A stretch of DNA of 64,000 nucleotides from Bilifractor porci (lineage in GTDB: Bacteria > Bacillota > Clostridia > Lachnospirales > Lachnospiraceae): positions 62,001 through 126,000 of the forward strand of contig NZ_VUMV01000006.1 of NCBI RefSeq assembly GCF_009696005.1, read 5' to 3'. This document shows positions 50,471 to 59,107 of this stretch, one piece after another. The stretch's first letter is position 1, and each line of letters opens with the position of its first letter. The position numbers and the translations under genes are program-made. The notes beneath the pieces were generated by a model that worked only from the letters and a program-made list of their open reading frames with translations, had not been told where the DNA came from and made no database searches.

Positions 50471-53150
50471 AGAAGCAGGGAATTTCCGGGAACATCTGCT
50501 TTTTGGAATTTTTCTGGTTCTGGTCTGGGCCGTGTGCTTCGGGCATTTTCTTCTGGTGCATTTCCGCAGCCAGGGGATGCATTTTAATGCCTTCAGCTGG
50601 ATGGCGGTGCTGATGCAGGTGCTCATTCTGCTGTTTCTCCTTTTCCTTCATGGGGGAAGGTGGAGTCGGACAGGACTCAAACAGTGGGCGCAGGAACACC
50701 CGGTCAGGATTCTGACATTTCTGATGCTTGCCTGTGCGTTTCTTATTTTCCATGAATATATCTACGGGTACCGTATCTTTGTGTTCCGGGATATCGGCGT
50801 AGATACCACAAACCAGTATGTGCCGGTTATCTTTATGATGATCAATAAGCTGAAAACAGGGGATTTATCCTTCTGGGAGTTTAATTACGGCTTAGGCATA
50901 GATGTTCTGAACAGCCAGTCCCAGGTCTGCGATCCGTTTAACCTGATTTACTATCTCCTGGGATATTTTCTGAAAGCAAGAGCTGTGCTGTATGCCATCG
51001 GGATTGTCCAGATTCTGAAATGTATGCTCTGCGGGTGGCTGACATGGCTGTTTCTGAATGAATTCCGCTTTTCCTGGCAGGCAAAAATTCTGGCTTCCTG
51101 CACCTGTGCCTTTTCCGGCTATTTGATGCTTTGGGGACAGCATTACCTGATGGGCACTGCCTGTGTGTTCCTCCTGCTGATCATCTGGCTGGTGGAACGG
51201 TCTCTGCGAAGCCGCAAAAATCTGCCCTGGTTTACACTGGCTGTGGCGGGAGTTCTTATTTTCAGCGTGTATATGGCCTATATGGTGGCTGTGGCGGCCG
51301 TTGTTTATCTTTTGGTGCGCGTGGCTATGCGGAAAAAGGACGAGGGAGAGCAGGTCGGAAGAACACTTTTACAGTTCCTGGGAGCGGCTCTGGTCGGATT
51401 TTTCCTGTCCGCGGTCATATTTCTTCCTGTGTACTATCAGCAGTCGGTAGTTTCTGCCAGGCTGGGGGAGCAGAAGTCCTTTCTGCAGGAATTGTTCCGT
51501 CCGGCTTCTGTCAGGCAGTATATTTCCATCTTGTTCCGTTTTTATTCGGATAATCTGCAGGGGGTGGCCGATCATTATTCCGGCGCGTTAAACTATTATG
51601 AGGCTCCGCAGCTGTGCTTCTCCGCCTTTTTTCTGCCCTTTCTTGTCCTGTTTTATGCAGAGGGAATCGGGTACAACAAACGCCGGAGAGCGGTCTGTAT
51701 CATCACAGCCGTCATGCTGGCCTTTGTTATTCTTTCTCCTGCCGGAGCGCTGCTGTTTAACATGATGGTGAATACGGCGACACGCTATACATTTGTGCTT
51801 CTTCCGGCTGCCGCCTATGTGCTGGCTTCTGTACTGAGCCGGCTGGGACAGTTTCATAAAATCCCGCTTGCCGCGGCATGGATCGCCGTAATCGGCTCCT
51901 TTGCCGTTTTTTTCCTAAACCGGACCGATCTGAGCGCGGATCATCTGCAGGGATATCTTCCGGCTCTCTGCTGCCTGGTTGCCGCTGGAATGCTGGTGGT
52001 AACCATCCCGTCCCTCAGAATCCGCAGACCGGAAAAAAGCCGAATGTTTTTGGAACACGGCTTGTCCGTTTTGTCCGTCTGCCTGGGAATCCTGATGCTG
52101 GTTTCCGCTGTCTGGGACGGCAGTATCACCAATAACAGCCGTCTTACATGGAAACCGGAGGATTTTTTATCAAACAGGGCCTTTCTTCCCGAAAAAGATA
52201 TGGTTATGACTGAGGCGGCAGAGGCGGATCAGGATATTTTTCGTGTGGAGAAGCGCTTTTCGGATTTTTCTGTATGGAACGACGCGGTTCTGCAGAATTA
52301 TTCCGGAATTTCCTACTATAACACGACTTATAATAAATATGTCTGCGAATTTATCGAACAGGTGTGGCCGGAGGTGATCTGGGATCATTCTACGGTAGGG
52401 GCGGAATATGTACAGTATCTGCAGGATGCGGATAATATTCAGATGGCATCCCTGCTGGATCTCCGGTATGTCTATGAAGATACCCTCGGGGAACATCAAA
52501 GCCTGAAGAATAGCGGAACATTTCTGGATCAGGGTGAGAATAAAAACACCGGGGTAACTCTGTTTGAGAATCCGGAGGCGGACGGGTTCGGGATTGTATT
52601 TGAAAAGACGATGGAGGAAGACCACTTTCTGGAGCTTCCTTCCGAACAGCGGAAAGAGGTGCTGCAGGACACGCTGGTTGTGGACAAAGGAACGGAAAAG
52701 TACGAGGACTATCGCGCGGATGACGAAAATCAGAACGCGGTACTGATTCAGGAGAAAAATCCGCGGCAGGGGACAGAAGCCCGCAAGGAGGATTCAGTTT
52801 CCTACCGCTCCGAATCGGCAGCGTATTACAAAGACCACGCGGTGGAAGTTCGGAAAAACGGATCAGACGGAAGTCTTACCGCGGAGGTAGATTCCGATAA
52901 GGAGGCAATGCTCTTTGTTTCCATTCCTTATGACAGCGGCTGGTCCGCAGAGGTAAACGGGGAAAAAGCGGAAATACAGAACGCGGACATCGGATTTCAG
53001 GCGGTGGCCATACCGGCAGGAAAAAGCACCGTTACCTTTCATTATGAGACACCGCTGATGAAGCAGGGAGCAGTACTCTCTCTTCTGGGACTGCTGCTTT
53101 TTGCCGCGGAGGTTTTCTGCATCCGCCGGAAGGGTCAAAGAAAATGCTAA
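50439..53150 (+). CDS. YfhO-family membrane protein (GT-C-like glycosyltransferase)
   Basis: A 903-residue protein with about fourteen predicted helices and a C-terminal external domain. FRDIGVDTTNQYVPVI after the second or third helix is the YfhO acidic motif in the first outer loop, and FNYGLGIDVLNSQSQVCDPFNLIYYL is a strong family marker. The C-terminal part with AMLFVSIPYDSGWSAEVNGE is the usual external beta domain, followed by a last helix. Bacillus YfhO is needed to put GlcNAc on lipoteichoic acid, using a polyprenyl-phosphate donor. It is the last gene of this operon, and the GtrB-like enzyme at 61776 could make its donor. Confidence 0.88.
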   Translation: MNQSDAKKINREAGNFREHLLFGIFLVLVWAVCFGHFLLVHFRSQGMHFNAFSWMAVLMQVLILLFLLFLHGGRWSRTGLKQWAQEHPVRILTFLMLACAFLIFHEYIYGYRIFVFRDIGVDTTNQYVPVIFMMINKLKTGDLSFWEFNYGLGIDVLNSQSQVCDPFNLIYYLLGYFLKARAVLYAIGIVQILKCMLCGWLTWLFLNEFRFSWQAKILASCTCAFSGYLMLWGQHYLMGTACVFLLLIIWLVERSLRSRKNLPWFTLAVAGVLIFSVYMAYMVAVAAVVYLLVRVAMRKKDEGEQVGRTLLQFLGAALVGFFLSAVIFLPVYYQQSVVSARLGEQKSFLQELFRPASVRQYISILFRFYSDNLQGVADHYSGALNYYEAPQLCFSAFFLPFLVLFYAEGIGYNKRRRAVCIITAVMLAFVILSPAGALLFNMMVNTATRYTFVLLPAAAYVLASVLSRLGQFHKIPLAAAWIAVIGSFAVFFLNRTDLSADHLQGYLPALCCLVAAGMLVVTIPSLRIRRPEKSRMFLEHGLSVLSVCLGILMLVSAVWDGSITNNSRLTWKPEDFLSNRAFLPEKDMVMTEAAEADQDIFRVEKRFSDFSVWNDAVLQNYSGISYYNTTYNKYVCEFIEQVWPEVIWDHSTVGAEYVQYLQDADNIQMASLLDLRYVYEDTLGEHQSLKNSGTFLDQGENKNTGVTLFENPEADGFGIVFEKTMEEDHFLELPSEQRKEVLQDTLVVDKGTEKYEDYRADDENQNAVLIQEKNPRQGTEARKEDSVSYRSESAAYYKDHAVEVRKNGSDGSLTAEVDSDKEAMLFVSIPYDSGWSAEVNGEKAEIQNADIGFQAVAIPAGKSTVTFHYETPLMKQGAVLSLLGLLLFAAEVFCIRRKGQRKC

Positions 53151-53184
53151 ATGTTTTTATTTTCTTCCCCAAATGTGAAAAAAG

Positions 53185-53195
53185 TATGATATGAT
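53185..53195 (+). promoter_or_regulatory. Possible -10 for the ChW L,D-transpeptidase gene
   Basis: Two overlapping TATGAT hexamers (53185-53190 and 53190-53195) lie 36 bases before the ATG. No convincing -35 is seen. AT-rich flanks make a promoter plausible. Confidence 0.35.
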
Positions 53196-53230
53196 AGTAA
53201 AGAATTTTTGACCCGTGGAGGTAAGGAAAT

Positions 53231-54898
53231 ATGAAAAGGTGGAAACAGTTTTTGGTGACAGGCATTCTTGCCGTGTCCATGGCGGTTTCGGCGCTCCCGG
53301 TTTTTGCGGATGAAACGCCGCCGGTTACGTCAGAATCCCAGGTACAGGAGGCAACCGTTACCGACACTTCAAATGGCGAGGAGCCTTCAGGTATTCAGGG
53401 AGAGGCAGGTCAGGATGAACAGCAGGGCACAGAGCAGACAAGTACGAATTCTTCTTCCAACGCACTGGTCAGTCCGGCAGCGACTTCATCAGAAACTCCG
53501 GCTCCGACAGTGACAGAAGCTCCGAAAGAATATAATCCCACCGTCTCCTATGAGACGCATGTACAGAATATCGGCTGGCAGGGCGCACAGTCTAACGGTG
53601 CTACGGCAGGAACGACCGGACAGTCCCTTCGTCTGGAAGCTATAAAAATAAATCTGAACAATGACGGGGCGGATCTGGGCATTCAGTACCGGACCCATAT
53701 TCAGAATATCGGCTGGGAATCCGGCTGGCACAATAGCGGAGAGATTTCCGGAACGACCGGACGTTCCCTTCGCCTGGAGGCTGTCCAGATGCAGCTGACA
53801 GGATCGGCGGCGTCCGATTATGATCTTTATTTCCGTGTGCACGCGCAGAACATCGGATGGATGGCATGGGCAAAGGCATCCGGCGGAAACGCGGCTACGG
53901 CCGGAACAAGCGGCGCTTCCCTTCGTCTGGAGGCTATTCAGATTGCCATTGTGAAGGCAGGATCTGCCGCACCGTCCGCGGACGGACAGGCTACATCGGC
54001 AGCCTTTTTCCCTGCGAATGATATCAGCTATCAGACCCATGTGCAGAACATCGGCTGGCAGAATCCGGTCGGCAGCAAGGCTACGGCAGGAACAACAGGG
54101 AGATCCCTTCGTCTGGAAGCTATCAGTATCAACACCAACAGTCCTTCCCTGATGGGATTCCAGTACCGGACCCATATCCAGAACATCGGCTGGGAGAGCA
54201 GCTGGCACAATACCGGAGAGGTAAGCGGGACAACCGGACAGTCTCTTCGCCTGGAGGCTATCCAGATCAAACTGACCGGCGAAATGTCCAGATTCTTTAA
54301 TGTCTATTACCGCGCGCATGTTCAGAACATCGGCTGGATGGGCTGGGCGAAGAACGGGGAATCCGCCGGATCGGAGGGATATTCCTACCGGATGGAGGCT
54401 ATCCAGATTGTTCTTTGTGCCAAAGGACAGACTCCGGGAGGAAACGGAACCGCAGCCTTCCAGAGCCGGAAAAACCCGCTGGCATCTATGGATGCCAAGG
54501 CACAGGGATATTCCAGCAGAAGCGGATATCTGATTCTGATTGATAAGAGTTCCCATTATCTTTCCTTGTATAGGGGCTCACAGGGCAGATGGAGCCAGGA
54601 CAGAAGCTGGAGGGTTGATGTCGGCGCGCCGGGAACCTCTACCCCATCCGGAGTATTTAATCTGGGAACCAAGCTTCTTTATTTTGATTCCGGAACATGC
54701 CGCTGCTGGTACGCAAGTCAGGTGACGGGAAGCATTTATCTTCATTCTGTGCTGTACTTCCAGACAGGTTCTCCAAGCAGAATCATGGACGGAAGGCTGG
54801 GAATGAGCATTTCCCACGGATGCATCCGCATGGAGCTTTCCAATGCGAAATGGATCTGGGACAATGTTCCGGCCGGTACAACCATTGTTGTTTATTAA
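53231..54898 (+). CDS. Secreted ChW-repeat protein with L,D-transpeptidase (YkuD) domain
   Basis: The 555-residue precursor has a signal peptide (cut after VFA near 28), a Thr/Ser/Glu-rich linker to about 95, six ChW repeats in two sets of three (about 100-400), a short linker, and a C-terminal YkuD domain (about 425-555). The active site is clear: HSVLYF followed by ISHGCIRMEL with catalytic Cys. YkuD enzymes make 3-3 cross-links in peptidoglycan or attach proteins. The repeats presumably hold it on the wall. GGAGGTAAGG is a strong ribosome site. The sixth repeat has GYSYRMEA instead of the usual RSLRLEA, as in the two sister proteins. Confidence 0.92.
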   Translation: MKRWKQFLVTGILAVSMAVSALPVFADETPPVTSESQVQEATVTDTSNGEEPSGIQGEAGQDEQQGTEQTSTNSSSNALVSPAATSSETPAPTVTEAPKEYNPTVSYETHVQNIGWQGAQSNGATAGTTGQSLRLEAIKINLNNDGADLGIQYRTHIQNIGWESGWHNSGEISGTTGRSLRLEAVQMQLTGSAASDYDLYFRVHAQNIGWMAWAKASGGNAATAGTSGASLRLEAIQIAIVKAGSAAPSADGQATSAAFFPANDISYQTHVQNIGWQNPVGSKATAGTTGRSLRLEAISINTNSPSLMGFQYRTHIQNIGWESSWHNTGEVSGTTGQSLRLEAIQIKLTGEMSRFFNVYYRAHVQNIGWMGWAKNGESAGSEGYSYRMEAIQIVLCAKGQTPGGNGTAAFQSRKNPLASMDAKAQGYSSRSGYLILIDKSSHYLSLYRGSQGRWSQDRSWRVDVGAPGTSTPSGVFNLGTKLLYFDSGTCRCWYASQVTGSIYLHSVLYFQTGSPSRIMDGRLGMSISHGCIRMELSNAKWIWDNVPAGTTIVVY

Positions 54899-54961
54899 AA
54901 GGAAACTTTAAGTGAAAGGCGGAGAGGGGGGTCTCTCTGCATCCTCAGGCTGTCTTAGAGT

Positions 54962-55038
54962 GGCTGCCGCTTTACGTCGAAAAGAAACATTCTTCCGGAA
55001 GGTCCTTTTTGACACAGATAAAGCGGCAGCCCTTTTCT
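54962..55038 (+). terminator. Long hairpin after the L,D-transpeptidase gene
   Basis: GGCTGCCGCTTTA (54962-54974) pairs perfectly with TAAAGCGGCAGCC (55019-55031). The 44-base loop contains its own CTTCCGGAAG palindrome. CTTTTCTG follows, a weak T-run. It lies in a 442-base gap between two ChW genes, of which the rest (apart from the promoter at 55165) shows nothing I can name. It may be a terminator or a small repeat element. Confidence 0.55.
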
Positions 55039-55164
55039 GCGGTTCTGCCGGAACATATGAGATGCCATAAGAAAGGTTTAAACTCCGGGGAAAACACCAG
55101 ATGCATTTTAGAAAACAAAGCGTAATAAAGAAGAAATAATTCTTCATAATTTTGTAAAACAAAC

Positions 55165-55193
55165 TTTTCAAACAGACTGTCTTATAGTAAAAT
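55165..55193 (+). promoter_or_regulatory. Promoter candidate for the ChW-GH25 gene
   Basis: TTTTCA (55165-55170), 17-base spacer, TAAAAT (55188-55193), giving a leader of about 140 nt. TATAGT at 55183-55188 overlaps as a competing -10. Confidence 0.45.
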
Positions 55194-55340
55194 ACAGAGA
55201 AGTAGACATTTTTTGCATCAAAAATTCCTTGAAGCAGAAATATTCCACAGAAGATATGCTTTATAAAAGAAATATTTTGAAGGAAAAATGGAACAGCAGC
55301 ATAAAGAATATCTGTTCCGGAGAGGGGAAGTAAGAATTAG

Positions 55341-57680
55341 ATGAAAAAGAAATTACTGCGTATGATTACGGCAGGAGCTCTCAGCGCCGTTATGTGCTTG
55401 GCTGATGTTTCTGCCGTTTTTGCCGGTGATCAGGCAGATCAAACCATCACGGGCGGGACACAGGCTCAGCAGGTGCAGTCTTCGTCGTCAGAATCTCTGC
55501 AGAATGAAGACGGTGGAGGGACTTCCGATGCCGGAAGCCAGGATATTGCGCTGCCATCCGGAGCAGAAAATGTTTCTTCCACATCAGACTCATCGGAAGA
55601 GAGCACAGAAAATTCCGAACCGCAGACCAATTCAGAAGACGCCGGAACGGTGACGGAAGCTGTTCAGGCCAGCACGGATGTGGAAAATCTTGTCAGTGCC
55701 GCCGCACAGATCGCAGATTTCTCTTCGGATCAGGCCGCGCAGATCAGTCAGCAGATTGAGGCGGTACAGAGTACCATGGATTCTCTGTCCGAAGAAGAAC
55801 AGGATATTCTGTCCGGCAGCAGGGAGGCGTTGGATAACGCCGCCGCAGCGGTGGAAGCTTATCAGAATCCGGAACAGGATCAGCATTCACTGGTTCCGGA
55901 TGACGGACATCAGAACAGCTTCCGTTACCTGAACGGACAGCCGGTCACAGAGGCCCTGGAGGATGTTTCTCAGGAAGGAGACGCTATAGAAGCTTATGCA
56001 GACGGCGAATCCGATTCGGTTGTGCAGGGTCTGAAAGACGGATCAATTTCCGTCAGCACAGCGGAGGGGGCGTCCCTCCGGAAAAGCGGGACAGAGGACA
56101 CAAGGGATGCACAGGCGATTCTCCTCGGAACCGGAGATGTACGGGAGGGAATTGATGTCAGTCAGTGGCAGGGAACGATAGACTGGGCTGCCGTAAAAAA
56201 TGCCGGCGTGAAGTTTGCCATCCTCCGCTGCGGATATGGAGAGAATGATTCTTCCCAGGATGATCAAAAATGGGAGTATAACGTGGCGCAGTGTGAAAAG
56301 TACGGGATTCCGTACGGGGTGTACCTATATTCCTATGCGACGGATGCAGATGGCGCAGCAAGCGAGGCAAATCATGTGCTTCGGCTGATTCAGGGTCATA
56401 CTCTTACGCTTCCGGTCTATCTGGATATGGAAGAAAACGGACAGCGGGCGAAGGGAAGTTCTACCGTAGTCTCCATAGCCACCACTTTCTGTTCGGCCAT
56501 TCGGGCGGCAGGGTACAATGCGGGAATTTATTCAAGTACCAGCTGGTGGAACAGCGTTCTCTCGCCGATCGCCTATGACACGACCTTTTATCACTGGGTG
56601 GCACAGTGGAACAGCAGTGTTACTGCTTCGGCAAAGTACCAGATGTGGCAGTATGCCGATAATGGAAGGATAAGCGGAATATCAGGAAACACGGTGGATT
56701 TAAACCGCTGGTACGGGGATTTTCCGACACCGTCTGCGGGAAATCTTCCCAGAACATCGGACGGGACAGGTGTAACCTATCAGACGCACGTACAGAATAT
56801 CGGCTGGGAGTCATTTAACAGATCCAATGGGGAGACCTCCGGAACCGTCGGGCAGTCCCTTCGTCTGGAGGCAATCCACATCGCTATTACGGGAAACCGT
56901 AATGTCGGAGTAACGTACCAGACTCATGTGCAGAACATCGGCTGGCAGAATCCGGTCAGCAGCTGGGAAACTGCGGGGACAACAGGAAAGAGCCTGCGGA
57001 TGGAGGCAATCAAGATCAGCCTTACCGGTACGGATGCTTCCAAATATGATATCTACTACCGTGTCCATGTGCAGAACATCGGCTGGATGGGATGGGCAAA
57101 GAACGGAGAGGCAGCCGGGACACAGGGCTTCAGTTACCGTATGGAAGCACTGCAGGTTGTTCTTGTAGATAAAGGCGCGGCAGCGCCTTCCAGTGAGGGG
57201 GCTGCGGTTTCAGAGGCCTTCCGCGAAAAGACAACCAATGTTTCTTACAGCACCCACGTGCAGAATATAGGCTGGCAGGGCAACGTGACAGACGGAGATA
57301 CATCAGGAACGACGGGACGTTCCCTTCGTCTGGAGGCCATTAAGATCAGCTCTCCTGTGGCGGACATCCAGTATCGCACGCATATCCAGAATATCGGCTG
57401 GCAGAACGGATGGACCAATGAAGGAAATGTCAGCGGTACGACGGGAAGATCCCTGCGGATGGAAGCTATTCAGATCCGGTTGACAGGAGCATCTGCTTCG
57501 CAATATGATATTTACTACAGAGTTCATGTGCAGAATATCGGCTGGACAGACTGGGCTTCGAATGGAGCGTCCTGCGGAAGCGCCGGATATTCCTATCGGA
57601 TGGAAGCCATCCAGATCGTACTGGTAAGGAAAGGAAGCTCTGCTCCGGGCAGTACATCCAGGGTTTTCTATCAGAGGTAA
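55341..57680 (+). CDS. Secreted ChW-repeat muramidase (GH25)
   Basis: A 779-residue precursor. After the signal peptide (cut near VFAG, about 29) comes a long Ser/Glu/Gln-rich and partly coiled region (to about 260). The GH25 lysozyme domain (about 268-470) follows, with GIDVSQWQGTIDW at its start and VYLDMEENG supplying the catalytic Asp-Glu pair. It cuts the MurNAc-GlcNAc bond of peptidoglycan. Six ChW repeats in two triplets (about 475-775) end the protein, so here the catalytic domain precedes the repeats, unlike in the two sister proteins. The third and sixth repeats both end in (F/Y)SYRMEA. Confidence 0.93.
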   Translation: MKKKLLRMITAGALSAVMCLADVSAVFAGDQADQTITGGTQAQQVQSSSSESLQNEDGGGTSDAGSQDIALPSGAENVSSTSDSSEESTENSEPQTNSEDAGTVTEAVQASTDVENLVSAAAQIADFSSDQAAQISQQIEAVQSTMDSLSEEEQDILSGSREALDNAAAAVEAYQNPEQDQHSLVPDDGHQNSFRYLNGQPVTEALEDVSQEGDAIEAYADGESDSVVQGLKDGSISVSTAEGASLRKSGTEDTRDAQAILLGTGDVREGIDVSQWQGTIDWAAVKNAGVKFAILRCGYGENDSSQDDQKWEYNVAQCEKYGIPYGVYLYSYATDADGAASEANHVLRLIQGHTLTLPVYLDMEENGQRAKGSSTVVSIATTFCSAIRAAGYNAGIYSSTSWWNSVLSPIAYDTTFYHWVAQWNSSVTASAKYQMWQYADNGRISGISGNTVDLNRWYGDFPTPSAGNLPRTSDGTGVTYQTHVQNIGWESFNRSNGETSGTVGQSLRLEAIHIAITGNRNVGVTYQTHVQNIGWQNPVSSWETAGTTGKSLRMEAIKISLTGTDASKYDIYYRVHVQNIGWMGWAKNGEAAGTQGFSYRMEALQVVLVDKGAAAPSSEGAAVSEAFREKTTNVSYSTHVQNIGWQGNVTDGDTSGTTGRSLRLEAIKISSPVADIQYRTHIQNIGWQNGWTNEGNVSGTTGRSLRMEAIQIRLTGASASQYDIYYRVHVQNIGWTDWASNGASCGSAGYSYRMEAIQIVLVRKGSSAPGSTSRVFYQR

Positions 57681-57902
57681 GACAGCTGGTCTCCCGGACG
57701 GCAGTTCGAAATAATTTGTCCGCGGCTTTATGAAGGCACATGCTTCCGGATACCGGCAGGAAAAGAATGTTGGAGGTTTGCTGTCCGATAATGCGCATCC
57801 GCTTTCTGGATAACAGAATAGCGGTGAAAAAAGAACAGTAGTGGATTTTTCAGCATCCGGGCGGAGCCGAAAGGCGCGAAAGAATTTCACGGGGAGGTTC
57901 AG

Positions 57903-58712
57903 ATGAGTAAAAAATGGATGATCATCCTGATTGTTCTGGCGGCAGGAATTATTGTGGCTGTCGGAGCGCTGGGAATCGGGAGAAGTAAAAAAACACAGAC
58001 GACGCCTGCCCCCACGGAAGAAGCAGTATCTTCTTCATCATCGGAAAAGGTGACAGAGGCCGCTGTTTCCGCAATCTCAGCAGAAGCCATCGGAGAGAAA
58101 ACAACCGGAGATAATGTCTACAAGGTCACACTAATCAATAATACACAGAAAATCATTACAGAAGTGACCGTCAAGGATCTGACAGAGAGTGAATATCCGG
58201 CTAATATGCTGAAGGACGGAGAGGTCTTTCAGCCGAACGAGAAAAGAGATCTGTATTTCGATGCCACGGAATCCGTCAAAAAGACAGAAGAGCTGAACAG
58301 CGATTCCGCCTACTCGGACGAGGAAAGGGTAGAGCCGGACTATACGCTGAAGGTTACCTTCGATGCGGGAAAATCCTATGAGCTTCATTCCTTCCCGTTC
58401 GGGGACATCAGCGAGGGGCAGCTCTGTTACGATGAGCAGGAGGATGTATGTTATCTGACATACACATCGCTGAAAAGCGGAGAGAACGTCAGCACTCTGG
58501 AGCAGGAAAAGCAGCGGAAGGCGCTTGCCGCCCAGAATGAGAGCGCAACGGTAAACGAAGGAGCGCCCGACGGCATAGATACGCAGGAGGATCCTTCTTA
58601 TGAAAGCGATCCCTCCTATGAGGAACCCACCGGGGACACGCCGCAGGAAGAGACCCCTTCCTTCTCGGAGGATGAGCAGGACACCTACGGCGGGGAGAAC
58701 AGCACCTATTGA
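57903..58712 (+). CDS. Hypothetical membrane-anchored extracellular protein
   Basis: A 269-residue protein with one N-terminal helix (about 5-26), a Thr/Ser/Ala/Glu spacer, a globular beta-type domain (about 60-185) with YKVTLINNTQKIITEVTV, QPNEKRDLYFDAT and QLCYDEQEDVCYLTYTS, where two Cys could form a disulfide, and an acidic tail of 75 residues rich in Glu, Asp, Ser and Pro. I do not recognise the domain. The opening strand resembles FxLYD-like immunoglobulin folds that bind or sense something outside the cell, but this is weak. GGGGAGG is the ribosome site. It may be cotranscribed with the muramidase and is followed by a strong terminator. Confidence 0.75.
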   Translation: MSKKWMIILIVLAAGIIVAVGALGIGRSKKTQTTPAPTEEAVSSSSSEKVTEAAVSAISAEAIGEKTTGDNVYKVTLINNTQKIITEVTVKDLTESEYPANMLKDGEVFQPNEKRDLYFDATESVKKTEELNSDSAYSDEERVEPDYTLKVTFDAGKSYELHSFPFGDISEGQLCYDEQEDVCYLTYTSLKSGENVSTLEQEKQRKALAAQNESATVNEGAPDGIDTQEDPSYESDPSYEEPTGDTPQEETPSFSEDEQDTYGGENSTY

Positions 58713-58826
58713 CGGCACAGAAGCCCAGACATGCCCCCAAACAGCCAAACACCGCAAACAGGTCAAAAACCTATGAAGGCAAGCTTCAAATGTCACCTGA
58801 AACGGCAAGCGCTGCAAATCAGTTAA

Positions 58827-58867
58827 GAACAAAAAACATCCCGGTAAAATCGGGATGTTTTTTGTTC
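58827..58867. terminator. Strong Rho-independent terminator
   Basis: GAACAAAAAACATCCCG (58827-58843) and its exact complement (58851-58867) form a 17-bp stem with a seven-base loop, with A-run and T-run included in the stem, so it works in either direction. It separates the ChW group from the last operon. Confidence 0.92.
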
Positions 58868-58945
58868 GGCCAGTGCCTGCTTTTCTACGGCTTTGGGACG
58901 AATTCACAGGAAGTTTTCGGCAAATCCTCAAAATCTTGCGAAATC

Positions 58946-58977
58946 CCCGAAAATTCCCGGCTTTTCTATTTTTCGGG
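58946..58977. promoter_or_regulatory. Inverted repeat abutting the promoter of the last operon
   Basis: CCCGAAAA (58946-58953) and TTTTCGGG (58970-58977) are perfect complements 16 bases apart, and the right half touches the -35 at 58978. It could be an operator, or a weak terminator of upstream read-through. Confidence 0.4.
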
Positions 58978-59005
58978 TTGTGTGTAAGCACTCAACTGGT
59001 ATAAT
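58978..59005 (+). promoter_or_regulatory. Promoter of the last operon
   Basis: TTGTGT (58978-58983), 16-base spacer, TATAAT (59000-59005) preceded by TGG (extended -10). Transcription from about 59012 leaves a leader of about 95 nt in which I see no strong structure. This closes the 395-base gap after 58712. Confidence 0.7.
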
Positions 59006-59107
59006 CTTAAAGGATACGTGCGCGAAGGTGGACACGGAGCTGCACGACAGGAAAAGCACAGCAAATACGGTGTTCGATATACAGGAAAGTAACGAGGGGA
59101 GAAACCT

